A DNA stretch of 64,000 bases from Hyperoodon ampullatus. Lineage: Eukaryota; Chordata; Mammalia; Artiodactyla; Ziphiidae. Shown piece by piece: positions 1 to 11,845 of the stretch (position 1 is the first letter of the stretch; each line of letters begins with the position of its first letter). The stretch is from NCBI GenBank assembly GCA_949752795.1, contig OX457064.1, positions 45,132,368-45,196,367 of the forward strand. The letters run 5' to 3'. A program made the position numbers and the translations under genes. The notes below the pieces were generated by a model. It had not been told where the DNA came from. It saw nothing but the letters and a program-made list of their open reading frames with translations, and made no database searches.

Positions 1-568
1 GCAATTAGATGGAAAAACACTTAACAACAATATGAGAATGAAAGACTAGCTGATAATCAAGCACAATAAAAATGACTCAGACTCTCTAAGGTTTGTATAC
101 TTTGTAGTGTTATTTTCAATTCCACACAGTTAGTTCACATGAGCCTTGATTATATGGAATTACAAGTGATGGAGGAAGAAGAAATCATTTCTGGATTCCT
201 GACATAAAATTAATACTAATCTGTCATTTAGTAAAGGAACTCAAACTCTCTAAACATTTATTAATTAATCCCTCTTGGAATTTCTTGCAAAAATCTTAAG
301 GATTGATATATTTTGGCACTGTTATATGTATAAAATTGACATGTTAAGATTTCTGCTTTTGCTAAACATTTCTGGTTCTGTTGTTCTTTTTAAAACCTCA
401 TATTTCAAATACCAAGCTTTTCCTGGATATGAAACAACATGATTAAATATGAATATACATTTCACTACCTCCCCATAAAAAACTAGTCTTTATAATGTGT
501 CCATTTCTCTTGATGTAACACTGTTGTTTCAGTTTTACAGGCTTACACCTATGAGTTTTTAATCTTGA
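1..568. other. Unassigned non-coding sequence
   Basis: AT-rich sequence with no usable open frame and no repeat family I recognise. Confidence 0.5.
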
Positions 569-637
569 GTGTGTGTGTGTGAGAGATAGAGAGACAGAGA
601 GATAGAGAAAGAGAGAGACAGAGGCAGAGACAGAGAA
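569..637. repeat. GT/GA simple repeat
   Basis: A short GT run passes into an imperfect GAGA/CAGA tract. This is a compound microsatellite. It carries no coding signal. Confidence 0.85.
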
Positions 638-651
638 ACGTCAGAGAGATC

Positions 652-810
652 AAAACGGACACAATTTGAAGAGCCCAATGCAAAAAAAAAAAAAAAAATG
701 CAGGACCCCTTGTTCAAAAGTTATTAAAAATTTCAAAAAGATGACAGGAGAGCCTTAACCAAGGATGGGACCCTGCCGTGCACAAGTTGCATTTACAGGA
801 AACTGGCTCA
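652..810. repeat. Possible old interspersed repeat, family unknown
   Basis: The block contains an internal run of about 18 A and phrases such as atgcaggaccccttgttcaa that I associate with a dispersed ancient mammalian repeat. I cannot name the family or define its ends. The A run could be a later expansion. Confidence 0.3.
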
Positions 811-1949
811 AGGGAAAGGGAGAAAGAGAGAAGAGAGAACAAGTGCATATTTTATAAAACCACTCCATACTCTTAAGAGGATGTGTCCTAACAATTTGAA
901 GCCCTGTTTAGTCTGACCAATTTTATGATTTGTATGTGCAAGTTTGGAATTAGAGGTTAAAGTGGAGTAAATTACTCTGCATAAAATTAGAAGTTAATGG
1001 GGTTGGGGGGAGCAGAATCAATGAGAGAGACTGAGACAAACCATTGAGACTGGATGATACATAAGAAAACTTGTTAAGGGTTGGAGAGAAATATGAGTTT
1101 AAAAAATTATATACATTTAGATATATACATATATTTGGGAAACACACACACACACCATGATTACAGAATGGTCAGGAGGGACTTTGGAGAAATTTGATCT
1201 CTGTTAGATCAGATTTTTCAAAAATTTAGTCTTTCTGTGGGCTGTGTATGTAACACCTCTCGTCTCTGCCTTGAAATCTTCAGTACAGTCTAATATGTAT
1301 TAATCACAGGCTAATATTAGGAAAAATGTGTAAGATGTTTAAAAACTCAACACTTTCTTTCCCATTATGAGTAAATTATTTATTTGTCAGAGAAATTTAT
1401 CCCAAATCATCTTGTGATATATATCATATTTCTTCTTGACTTTGCTTGGGTTGGATTGCAAGCTCTCTTATTTCACTGACAAGAAATTGACCATCTTCAC
1501 TATATTCCCATCAGCAAAGAGGATTTTGTTAAGTTTTACTTTCTGTAGTTTGTTTTCTAAAAGCAATAGTTTATTTCCATTTTCAAATATGAAAATATAA
1601 TAATAAATATGCTGTTGAAATATTTGTACCTACACCTGTCCGGAAATTTTGATACTATCCTTCTGCATCCTGCATCTTTACCAGTTGAAACTCATTTGTT
1701 CAAAAATTTTTAGAAACTATTAATATTTAATTTCTTGATTCATATTAAATTTGAAAGCCCTTTGAAAACCAAACTGTTACCATTTTTAAATCACAATGAT
1801 GGAGAAATGTATGCTAATATTTAGAATGCAGTAGTATGTGCAATAGTCAGTTTCCATTCCATGGTACTATTAAATGATTTCTTTTCATTTGGGACTAATC
1901 TAAATGGGCAGATATACTGGAACTTTTAATGAACTAAGTATGAACCTGA
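811..1949. other. Unassigned non-coding sequence
   Basis: AT-rich. It holds a short CA tract near 1,142-1,156 and otherwise nothing recognisable. The small minus-strand frame at 950-1,153 is low complexity and looks like chance. Confidence 0.45.
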
Positions 1950-2270
1950 ATTGAACTTTCTCTTATCTAGTCATTTACCTAATATCATATTATACTGGTT
2001 GTATAACCTCTGCAATTGTCATTATCCTTCCATTTGTGGATTGACCAAACTGAAGGGTGTGGGTCTTGGCTATACTGTGTCTCTACCCCTCCTACCCATC
2101 TTACAGTGGTTGTTCCTTTTATCTATAGTTATAGGAAGATCTTTTCTGTTACCCTTCCAGTCTTTTGCATCAATAGTTGCTCTGCAAATAATTGTAATTT
2201 TGGTGTGCCTGTGAGAGGAGGTGAGCTCAGGGTCTTCCTATTCTGCCATCTTGGCTACCTCTTCCCTATT
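1950..2270 (-). mobile_element. Old L1 5'-end-like fragment
   Basis: Read on the minus strand, positions about 2,270 to 2,180 resemble the start of an L1 5' UTR: an AAGATGGC-type opening, then a Ctgagctcacctcctc-like phrase and an acaccaaaattacaa-like phrase. Sequence down to about 1,950 may continue the same UTR. The two overlapping frames of 87 and 136 codons on the plus strand are by-products. Subfamily is not assigned. Confidence 0.42.
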
Positions 2271-2794
2271 GCTCTTATGCTCAAGAAATTCCAAGGGCTT
2301 AAGGAGTCTGTGCCAGGGGTGATGTTGAGTCCTTTCAGGAACTTTCTCTTTTTCCTGATTGTAGTATTAATATTCATTATAAAAGCACTTTCTACTACTA
2401 ATTTTTTACTTTCTAAAACTTTTTAGCAGTTTTAAATATTATCATTCCAATAATATTTGGAATTATTTAGTCCAGGTTTTGGGGAAATTAGGATTCTAAT
2501 GGGAATTGCCCAAAATTTACATTTTCATAAGCAAAAGACAGTAGCATTTTTAAGGTGTGTGAGCTAAGAAAACAGTATCACTCTCCACCTATTCAGAGTT
2601 TCTGTTAGGTTTCTGAGTAAAAGATTAGTTTTACTCTTTTATCTAAGAGGAATTGTAAATTTTGTATTAAAACTCATAATAATTTTAAAGTTTTTTTCTA
2701 ATGTAAAAATTATGTATAAAATTACATAATATTTTATTATATTTGATGTTATACATACTAAATTATACCAGTAAATTAACTTATGTATATTGTC
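2271..2794. other. Unassigned AT-rich sequence
   Basis: No recognisable gene or repeat. It could be a continuation of the neighbouring old L1 piece, but I see no motif that shows it. Confidence 0.4.
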
Positions 2795-2960
2795 GTTCAT
2801 TCATTCATTTAATTACTCAAATAATACTAGGTATTGAAGATACAATAGCGAATATGACAATTATGATGTATTCGGAAAACAAAAAATAGATAAATACATA
2901 GAAAATAATTATAGCTCATAATCAAGTCACAAAGGCTATAAGCAGAGTAATGCAAGAATA
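2795..2960 (-). mobile_element. L2-like fossil fragment
   Basis: The run from tcattcatttaattactca through the following ATA-rich phrase resembles the reverse complement of an L2 3' end, which reads as a tcaacaaatatttattgag-type phrase. It is strongly diverged, so the call is tentative. Confidence 0.35.
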
Positions 2961-3314
2961 GTGGTCTTTAAGCATATATCATCAAGTACACATATTAATT
3001 AAAATTTTTGTATACACTTTTATAGAAGAATATTTGTTTAAATTTATATATGTATGTATATATGCATATAATAATTATTTCATCATTATAAATTTTATAA
3101 AACATATACACAGACAGTTGAAAGTATGTAACAAAAACAAGTATAAATTGACAACTTAATACTTTCTTCCTGTATCTCAATGGATCATCAATTTTTTCCT
3201 TCCCATGATGTATACATCTCCCACATTAGAGGCTAAAACAGTATTTTAGATGGTGTGGAGAGGAAGTCTTTTCTCACAAGATGATATTTAAGCTCAGTTT
3301 TGAAGTATAAAAAC
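2961..3314. other. Unassigned AT-rich sequence
   Basis: A very AT-rich tract with short TATG/TATA microsatellite-like stretches near 3,045-3,070. Nothing coding. Confidence 0.45.
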
Positions 3315-3323
3315 GTGCTACAG

Positions 3324-3815
3324 GGTGGACATCTACCCAGAGAAAACCATAATTCAAAAAGACACATGCACCCCAATGTTCTTTGCAGCACTGTTTACAA
3401 TAGCCAGGTAACGGAAGCAACCTAAATGCCCTTCGACAGACGAATGGGTAAAGAAGATGTGCTATATATATACAATGGAATATCACTCAGCCATAAAAAG
3501 GTACAGAATTGGGTCATTTGTAGAGATGTGGATGGACCTAGAGAGTGTCATACAGAGTGAAGTAAGTCAGAAAGAGAAAAACAAATATCGTATATTAACG
3601 CATATTGTGGAACCTAGAAAAATGGTACAGATGAACCGGTTTGCAAGGCAGAAATAGAGACACAGATGTAGAGAACAAATGTATGGACAACAAGGGGGGA
3701 AGTGGCAGGGGGGTGGTGGTGGTGGTGGGATGAATTGGGAGATTGGGATTGATGTGTATACACTAATATGTATAAAATAGATAGCTATTAAGAACCTGCT
3801 CTATTAAAAAAAAAA
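3324..3815 (+). mobile_element. 5'-truncated L1, 3' end (type A tail)
   Basis: This is the last part of L1 ORF2 plus the 3' UTR. The frame at 3,457-3,657 translates to the characteristic C-terminus, with MEYHSAIKR, then WMDLESVIQSEVSQKEKNKY. The UTR contains a G-rich GGTGGTGGT patch and a gggattgatgtgtatacact phrase, and ends in an A-rich tail. A 9-bp target duplication, gtgctacag, flanks it at 3,315-3,323 and 3,816-3,824. The tail differs from that of the L1s at 29,451 and 52,564, so two L1 3'-end lineages are present in the window. Confidence 0.92.
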
Positions 3816-3959
3816 GTGCTACAGAGAAGCCATGGAAAGAGATCCCAGGAACAGGTAATAACAAGTATAAATTCCAGATGTTAAGAAGTATATGATATGT
3901 CCTAGAAAATGTCAAAAGGCAATGTTACTGGATCATTGCGGATAGGGGTGGGGTGAAAT

Positions 3960-4470
3960 AGAGATGACAATGATGAAGGAATAGGCAGGCCCTAAAGCAT
4001 TTGCATGTTATAGGTCATGTAAGGTATTTGGATTTTATAATAAATGTAATGAAACATTAAAGGAGAATTCTGGGTTTGAGAGTGACAAGTTCTAATTGAG
4101 CTTTTAATCTTGTTTGATGACTCTGATCCCTGGGGAGAGTGCTTGTAGGGAAAATTAAAGGAAGCAGGACTGAGCCCTAAGCTACTTCAACATTTACAAG
4201 CTGAGTGGAGAAAGAGAGGAGGAATGATAAGGTGTGGGAAAAAAGAAACCCCAGCATATATCATAAAATCTCAAGGAGAAAAGTGTTCAAGAAAGCAACA
4301 GTGGCTAATGGAGAGATAAACCATTTATAGGTAGGGTAAGAGAAAGACAGAATAGGATCCATTGGTTTTGGCAACATGAAAACCTTTGGTGACTTTGACA
4401 GGAGCAGTTTCAATAGAGCTATGGGAATAGAAGTCAGATTGGAATAGGGCAAATAGAATAAATCATGGAT
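3960..4470 (-). mobile_element. L2 fossil fragment
   Basis: Several phrases match the L2 internal-to-3' region in reverse orientation: taaggtatttggattttata, gagagtgacaagttctaa, and gacaggagcagtttcaatag followed by a gaagtcagattggaat phrase. The element is diverged and not coding. Ends are approximate. Confidence 0.55.
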
Positions 4471-4519
4471 ACAGTTTTGCCTCAGAATGTGAAAGACTGT
4501 CACTTTTTAAAATAACTAT

Positions 4520-4730
4520 AGATTATTCCACTCTATGAATGTACAATAATTTATCTAATCAGTCAAGTATAGCTTGCCATTTATGTTGTTTCCAATCTTT
4601 TGCTAACACGAGCATTGCTTACAAGAATAGCTCTGTATAAAAAATTCTATTCACCATATGAATATACATACAAAATACATTTTTTAAAATGGAAGTAATG
4701 GAATGATAAACTCTGTGGCATATCCTGGTA
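4520..4730 (-). mobile_element. Old L1 ORF2/3' fragment
   Basis: Phrases such as aatttatctaatcagtca and ttgtttccaatcttttgcta match the antisense of the L1 ORF2 C-terminal region, as seen in better-preserved form at 40,760-40,880. The rest is decayed. Confidence 0.45.
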
Positions 4731-4845
4731 AAACGATTAGAGCTTAAAGATAAAAGTAATCTTCAAAGTTTCCGAAAAATGAGATCAAATAACATTCCAA
4801 GGTAAAAGAATTAAACTGGCATAATTCTGGCAAAAGCAGCATGCA

Positions 4846-5055
4846 GGGCTTCCATGGTGGCGCAGTGGTTGAGAGTCCACCTGCCGATGCAGGGGACGCG
4901 GGTTCGTGCCCCGGTCCAGGAAGATCCCACATGCCGCGCGGAGCGGATGGGCCTATGAGCCATGGCTGCTGAGCCTGCGCCTCCAGAGCCTGTGCTCCAC
5001 AACCGGGAGAGGCCACAACAGTGAGAGGCCCACGTACTGCAAAAAAAAAAAAAAA
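4846..5055 (+). mobile_element. CHR-type SINE (tRNA-Glu-derived)
   Basis: A complete-looking SINE opens with gggcttccatggtggcgcag and carries the tRNA-derived B box around gggttcgtgccccgg. It has the CHR middle section and a run of about 16 A. An 8-bp duplication, agcatgca, flanks it at 4,838-4,845 and 5,056-5,063. Frames that overlap it on both strands are SINE by-products. Confidence 0.93.
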
Positions 5056-5063
5056 AGCATGCA

Positions 5064-5560
5064 AAGCAAGGAAAAGCTCAAGGAAAGAAATTGTGAAGCA
5101 AAAGGGCTATATCTGGCTAAGCTGTCCTTCAAATGCCAAGGCTATAGAAAAATTATTTTAGTCATATAAAAACTCAGAAAAGTCTTTAACCCTGAGCTCT
5201 TATTCAGCAATCTACTAGAGAATGAACTTCATCAAACTATGGCATGAGTAGGGAAACTGGCAAAAGGCCTGCTGGTGACAGTATCGTAGAACTATGACTC
5301 AAACAAAGCTGGGCATAAGAGAGAAAAATAAATAGTATGGGGAAGAATAAAATATTTATATTTTATGTTCTGACAAAGTGGATATAATGCAAATAAAATG
5401 AGGGAGGAGAAGGGCTATGGAAAGAGGAATATAGAATAGGCAATAGGTAGAAGTCAAAGATAGCATTAAAGGCTGACAAAACAGGTAGTAAAAGATGTCA
5501 GGGAATTAAGGGCATTTTAAAAAAGGTGTAAGTAGGAAGGTGACCGCTAGAACAAAAATA
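5064..5560. other. Unassigned non-coding sequence
   Basis: A-rich sequence with no motif I recognise. Confidence 0.45.
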
Positions 5561-6010
5561 CAAACCTTTCAAATATCAAAATAAATTTTAACTGTCAGGA
5601 AGAAAAGAGAATCATCCAACTACAGAAAGCAAATATCACCTAATACACATAGTAATTGAACATAAAATAATATATGAGTTGAGACCAGACATCACAGCCT
5701 TATCAGTAAATGTGTATGGGCTTAGTTCACCTCATAAAATAAAACAATTTTCAGTTTGGCTCAAAAAGCAAAACAGAATGCTATGCTATGTACAAAAGAC
5801 ATCAGTAAAGCAAATGATTCAGAATTTGTAAAAATAAAAAGAATACAAAATATACCACACAAATAGAAGTAACAGATTTTGATCTTGGAATCAGGCAAGT
5901 AAAATTCGATCCAAAAATTATTAAGCCTAAAAATGAGGACTTTTTAAACACTAAGAGCCATAATTTACAATAAAGACATGTCAGTTATGTGTATATTACA
6001 GTTATGTATC
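5561..6010 (+). mobile_element. Possible ancient L1-related ORF2 remnant
   Basis: The order of phrases around 5,700-5,800 (gtaaatgtgtatgggcttag, then a tggctcaaaaagcaaaacag phrase, then a tatgtacaaaagacatcag phrase) follows the start of L1 ORF2, where a VNG…W..K.QDP..C..QE-type sequence is encoded. Frames are destroyed. A half-L1 (HAL1) origin is equally possible. Confidence 0.38.
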
Positions 6011-6016
6011 TGTCTA

Positions 6017-6037
6017 TTACCTATCTATCTATCTATC
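6017..6037. repeat. (CTAT)n microsatellite
   Basis: About five CTAT/TATC units. Confidence 0.85.
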
Positions 6038-6345
6038 ATATATCTTCTGTGAAGCATGACAACCACCTCTGTAAAGCAGAATCTACAGAAGATAAAGATC
6101 TCATAGCTAGATAGAAACAAAGAAATACAAGGGCATGCAATGATCATTGCAAGTCAGTTTTTCTAGAAACATGATAGGACCTTTCAGTAGATAATTCAGG
6201 TCTTCTTTTATTTCTGTAAAGTTTTTTTTTTTGTCCTGCTTAATGGAAATATTTATACATCACTCTATGTACAAGTCAGATGAAGTGGAAAAGAAAATAA
6301 AGGTATAGAAGAAAAACATCACCCCTCCAGACCTCTCTAAACCCT

Positions 6346-6510
6346 TGCTATGCACTATCTGTCTTTCCATAATATACTAATTATTAACTTATTTATTGCT
6401 GTCTTCCCCTGCTAATAATCTGTACTCCCAGTTATATCCTTACTACTTACAACAGTGCCTGGTATATAGTATGCTAAATAAATATTTGCTGAATAAATAT
6501 CTATTGAAAG
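6346..6510 (+). mobile_element. L2 3'-end fragment
   Basis: The end reads acagtgcctggtatatagta, followed by a gctaaataaatatttgctga phrase. This is the diagnostic 3' terminus of L2 in plus orientation. The preceding 100 bases align only loosely. Confidence 0.65.
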
Positions 6511-6559
6511 ACTAAAGGAAGGAATGAATCCTTTCTGGTGCTCAGTAATCCCTTTCAAT

Positions 6560-7080
6560 CCAAACTAAAGCATTTTTTTAATTGATTTTTCTTTAGTTAC
6601 TGTTTTCCTCCATAAATTTATTTTTCTCTCTCTGATACTTCTTTAATTGAATATTTTGTCTCCTGGATCTACTCTGAAATTCTCTGTTTTTATTCTTGAT
6701 TTAAAATTTGTTTTATTTTTACTTTATATTGTGAAATACTGCTTCCATTTCATCTTCTAAAGTTCTAATTGCATTTTTATTCTTGTATTCATTTTTAAAT
6801 TCATAAGGTATAATTTATTTGTTTTATGTATCTACTTAATTCTAGTCAGTTGCCATGTATGTGTAGTTTATCTCCTACATATTCTATGTCATTTTTACTA
6901 AAGGTCTCCTCTTATTGTTCTACTAGCTCTGCAGGCTTAGGGGTGCATATCCTGATTATTCAGTTTAGTTCACTTTCTTTAAAACATAAAATACTATTCA
7001 TTTTACATTGGTGGTTTGTTAAAAGAGAAAGATTATGATCAGTTTGAAAATTTTAGATAGATCATTTGGGTAGACCAGAA
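6560..7080 (-). mobile_element. Possible ancient L1 3'-region, antisense
   Basis: T-rich sequence with phrases of the ttctaaagttctaattgcat and ttatattgtgaaatactgc kind, similar in style to the antisense 3' part of old mammalian L1s. Only weak similarity is visible by eye. Confidence 0.25.
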
Positions 7081-9419
7081 TTTTTGTTTATTATCACTTT
7101 ATTTTTATTGCAATTTATTGCAAAGTACTCTGCTACACACCAGGGTGAGGGTACAAAATCAAATGAAAATTTTAACTTCTAGTAGAGGATAAGTTTCATA
7201 TATTACACCTAAATTAGTTCCCATTACGTCTGGTTCGGAGAGACTCAACAAGAATTAGCAACTGTGGAACACTTAGCAATTACAGACCAAAGGTTATTAT
7301 GTTTGAGAGCAAAAACTTAAACATTCAGCTTTTGTAAAGTCTGTTTCCCAGACTGGGACATGGAAAATCTGATTCTGTGAGTTTGGACTGGTGAAGAAAG
7401 TTGTCCTACTTCTGGGCTCACTGATTTGTGTTCTTTATGTTGTGACTTGTTGAGTTTACTTTATATTGCTTTCCCCATCACAACTACACAGAGAAAGTAG
7501 GATACATTCCATATTTGTTATTGTCAGAACTTCTGTGTTTTAGTTGTGATTAATGAAAAAATGCCTAAAGTTACGACTAAGCATTGGATAATGTTTAGTG
7601 TGAAACCCAGGAGATTTCATGGAGAGGTAAATGTAAATCATTTCAGCAGTTTTCCTTCTTCTTCATGCCAACTAATTCTCACATGAATATCTACATCTTT
7701 GAAGTTATTTTAAACCAATTCAGCATTTCCTCTCAAAATTGCAGATATCAAATATCTAGCATTTAAATATTGCTTTAGCCTGAAACTAGAAATGAGCTGC
7801 AGTGTAAATGCAAATACATTATGAATGACTGGCTTTGATTTTATCAATCTTTGTAGTTTATTAGTTTTATCACTGCATGCAGACAAAAAATACTTATTAA
7901 AATCAGGGTAATTTTTTTCTGTTCCAACAAAATGTGCAAATTAGGCAAGTTTTATGTTCTGACTTTACTAGTTGTGCTTCTTTTTTTACTGGTATCTTTA
8001 AAAGGATAGAGCACCAATAATTTTGTATGTATGCTGCTGTTACAGACCAGTAAAGAGGAATAGTAGTCATGGTGTCCCAAAATCGCTTTCAGTCATTAGG
8101 TTCCTCAGATTATATCATTCAGAGAGGGACTTTTCTTAACAAGAAGAAAGAATTATGACTGGAGTTTACAATGTTTTCCAGGCATGCACTGAGACAATCT
8201 TCAGTGACTAATTATAGCTTGAGGAAGCAGAAAAAGACTGCCAGAAAAACAGTCCATCAGAGGAGTTAATTTGGAGAAAGAAGGAGTGCAGTTTGAAAGC
8301 AGTTTTATAAATTCCAAGCATAACTACTTGTATTCTTCAAAACAATCTCCATTTTACTGACTTTAATGATAGGGCACTAGTTACAGAAGAGATAAAATGC
8401 TTATTTCATAACAGTAATTCCTACATTTGTTTAAGGTGTCCTCATGCAGAAATCAAGCTAAATTCTTTAGGAAATTGTTGGAGGAATATTTACAATATTA
8501 AAACCTATAGTTTCCATAGTCAAACAAATTGCAGCTTAAAACTCACTCCCTGGGTTTCAGTGTCCTCACATTTATAATCTTTCATTGATGGTTCTGAAAT
8601 TTTGAAGATGGTAGATGACCCAGCTCTAATTTTTAAGCACTTTCTTGAAATCACTACAATTTTGTTACATATGTTTTTGTAATCAAACATATTTTGTAAA
8701 TTTAATTTACAAAAAAATGTTAAAAGTGTAAAGCCAACTTGATATTGTCAAGTGATAATGGGAATGCTGTGAAAATAAGTGTTTGCCTAGATCTATTAAT
8801 TACATTTAAATTATTAATAGTAATGAAAGTGAAGAACTCCATATATAGTTCTAAAACTCAGACAAAAATCGCATTCTGAAATTGGATGATTATCATCAGC
8901 AAAATCAGCCATAATGTTATCATCTAATAACCTATATAATTTCTATGGAAAGCCTGGCTACTATCAAGTCACCTCTGGCAATAGAGTGCTTCATTGCTTT
9001 CTCACTGGTCTTTCTGCTTCACCGTTGACAGCCAGAGGGGTGTTTTGTGCTTGTGTGAAATACTTCAAACATAAAAGAAAACTCTAGAGAGTAATCTAAA
9101 TGCCTGTGGAATTTTAATAGACAAAAGGATGGCATTACAACAAATTAAAGGAACATAAACGGAGGAACAAATTTGGAGCAGTGAAAAATTAAAATTTCTG
9201 TGGCTGAGGAAGCACGAGCTGTGAAAATCAAGTCAGACTGGTAGGATAAAGCTCAACAATGATAGGACTCAAAAAAATGGTGAAGGACTTGAGGAAGAAC
9301 CAGCAGCAAGCATTTTTAAGAAAGTAAAAAAACAAAAACAATAAAAAGAATTTGTGTAATAATCAGATGGAAAGGTTAAGCTAAACCTGGGAGATTAAAT
9401 TAAGTGGCCACCGAACAAG
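7081..9419. other. Unassigned sequence, partly conserved-looking
   Basis: I recognise no repeat over 2.3 kb. The part at 7,640-7,870 has balanced composition and carries an exact ATGCAAAT octamer (7,808-7,815) beside CTTTGAT and ATCAATCTTTG motifs. It could be a regulatory element, but nothing in the sequence alone proves this. Confidence 0.4.
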
Positions 9420-9760
9420 TCAAAATAAGTAGTGTCAAGGCTTCTGTCCAGGGTGATGGCATAGCTAATTGGAAATATTGATAAGATTAAAAACAAAGGA
9501 TATTTAAAAGGAAAAGGGGGTATTTGGCTTCTACTAGCACATTGGGATAAAGAACAGGGAAAAGTTAAAAATGACTCAGAGATCCACAGCTTTGAAGCCT
9601 GGGAGGCATATGATTGATAACCACATCAGTATCCACAGGGAAATATAGACACTGGGTGGGAATGGGCTCAGGCTGAAATCATGTTAAGAGGGCTCAATAG
9701 TGATGAGCAGGTGGAAGTCAGAGATATGGGTGTAGTTTATAGAGAACAGACAAAGGAGCG
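9420..9760 (-). mobile_element. L2-like fossil fragment
   Basis: aaaaatgactcagagatcca and gcaggtggaagtcagagata resemble antisense L2 phrases of the gtcaaggatgactcccaggt and ttggatatatgagtctggag type. The element is heavily diverged. The 60-codon frame at 9,681-9,863 is not a gene. Confidence 0.4.
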
Positions 9761-11056
9761 AAAAGATAACACAGTGCATATTCTACACTACATTAAATTG
9801 TTTCTCGACTTTAGATCTATTAATCAGACAGAGTCTGAAGTCCGTGTTTTTTCCAAAACATAAATTGCAAAGGTTAGATTTGTTTTTCTATGAGCAACTG
9901 TCAGTTGTTTCCTTTAGATAAAATCACACATTTATATAGCCAATATAGGTAAAAGGCACATATTCAGATTGTATTAACCTAATCCAATTTTTCTAATTCA
10001 TATGTTAAGATTCCATAAACTTCTGAGTTAAAACTTAAAAACTGCATAAATTGTATACAAATTGAAAAATTGCCTTATGGTTATTATTTTACCTATAACT
10101 CAATCAAAATGTTAAACGAATTTGGACAGTGGTTAAGAATTGCTAGTGAATAGTGGGTGGGATGAGAAAGGATGCTAATTTACTTTAAGCCACTTAGAAT
10201 AAAATTCATACTGCTTTGCCAGCATAGCCCTAAACATGTGAGAATTCATTTACGAATTCAGCAATTGTAAAGAACTGTAATTTGCTCAAGATTTCTGTTT
10301 ATCCTTGAATTCTAAGAAGACCCATTATCATAATTGATCACTTACTAAAGAACAGTGAAGTTAAAAACAACAAGAACCAAAACCTCTCTGACTGGTTAGT
10401 GCTTTTATAGAAAAGAAGTATTAACATGATTACATGTGGGAGAAAGTAACCCTGGATCAGTGCACTGTCCCCTTTAAGGGAGTGCTGGAACCATTAATGA
10501 TTTATATGTAAAAAGACATTCCTCACTCATACCTTGTCAAGGTATTCTGGACAGAATCACAGCATTTTGGAACAGCCTTTTCCAGGCAAGTATTATTATT
10601 ATTAATTTTATTTATTTTTACCTCAAAGACCCTTTAATGAACCAGATGCATTTTTGGAAGTCCAATACTTAAGCAGACAATACTCTTGCTGCTGTAAAAT
10701 GGGGCTGGGAGCACAGAGCCTCCGTGGCTTTTGATGCTTCTAGTCATTCGGCCCTAGCCTCCCCTGTAGAGGCTCAGCCACTCCTCTAGCCTTTCTAACA
10801 TGAGGGCCATTTTCATGTCACAACATTTCAGGATTACCTACGTTGTAGTGGTGATAACTTTCAGTGTTTATTGATTATTGGACCAATGAATTTTTTTATT
10901 GAATATATTCCAAGGATTTTTCAGTCCTCGGGTTAGAAGCCTCTCACCACTGGGCAGTGCACTGCAGGTAAATGCTTTCTTAAACAGTAATTAGCTGCAT
11001 TCATCTGATATCCTATCCTTGCAGGTACCTGGTTACCATGGTAATCTTTTAATAAT
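9761..11056. other. Unassigned non-coding sequence
   Basis: Contains a short TTA/TTTA-rich stretch near 10,588-10,620 and a moderately GC-rich block at 10,690-10,790. No gene or repeat was recognised. Confidence 0.4.
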
Positions 11057-11529
11057 TGTCATAGGCTGAATAATGGCCCCCAATACAACCACAGCCTATT
11101 CCCTGGAACCTGTGAATGTTACCTTTCAGGCAAAAGGGACTTTTCAGATGTGATAAAGTTAAAGATCTTAAATTGATGTTGTTACCCTGGATTATCAGGA
11201 TGGGCCCTAAATATAATCAGAAGTGTCCTTAGAAGAGGGAGACAGGAGGTTTGACTAGAGGAGAGGAGAGGCAACGTGATGATGGAAGCAAGAGGTTGAT
11301 GTGATGCACAGAGGGGTCATGGGCCAAGGAGTACAGGTAAGAAAAGGCAAGGAAGCTAGAAAAGGCAAGGCAATGACACCTCTCCTAGAAGGAAAAAGAC
11401 TGGTGACATGGAGACATCAGCCCAGTGAAGCTAACTTCAGCCTCCAGAACTATGAGATAATCAATTTGTATTGTTTTAAACCACCAGATTTGGGGTAGTT
11501 TGTTCTGTCAGCCATAGGAAACTCATACA
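11057..11529 (+). mobile_element. Solo MLT1-type LTR (ERVL-MaLR)
   Basis: The element begins tgtcataggctgaataatgg and ends in actcataca. Inside are phrases typical of MLT1 LTRs: a gtgaatgtnacctt-like motif, a gggccctaaatataatcaga-type phrase, gtgatgatggaagcaagagg, and the near-terminal cagcctccagaactatgag. The terminal TG…CA is flanked by a perfect 5-bp duplication, ataat, at 11,052-11,056 and 11,530-11,534. No internal retroviral sequence is present, so it is a solo LTR from recombination. The 65-codon frame at 11,301-11,498 is a by-product. Confidence 0.82.
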
Positions 11530-11639
11530 ATAATCATCAATATTATCATAATCATGTAATAATAAAACTAATATGCATGCATTGTTTATATAACAAAAGG
11601 CTTCCCTATAAAAATGGTGATATATATTCACAAGTATAG

Positions 11640-11845
11640 TACTTTACAGCTTTTATAGTGCTTTTAAATTATCTCATTTGATTCTCAAAACAATTCTATA
11701 AAGTAAGCAGGGAAGATATTATTATACCTATTTTACTTAAGAAGAAACTGAAACTCAGGGAGCTTACATGACTTGTAGTAAAAAGAAGTTCTCTGACTCC
11801 TTCCCTAGTGTTTTCCCCTCTATACAATGCTGCTTCTTAAGGAAG
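11640..11845 (-). mobile_element. MIR SINE fossil
   Basis: The reverse-orientation MIR core shows as tattttacttaagaagaaac, then gaaactcagggagcttacat. Preceding it is the tctcatttgattctcaaaac phrase. Divergence is typical of this ancient family. Confidence 0.65.

Noticed and set aside
4846..5055. Possible tRNA gene because of a B-box-like gggttcgtgcc segment
   Set aside because: The sequence is a tRNA-derived SINE with a poly(A) tail and target duplication. It does not fold as a complete tRNA by inspection. The same holds for the other CHR copies.
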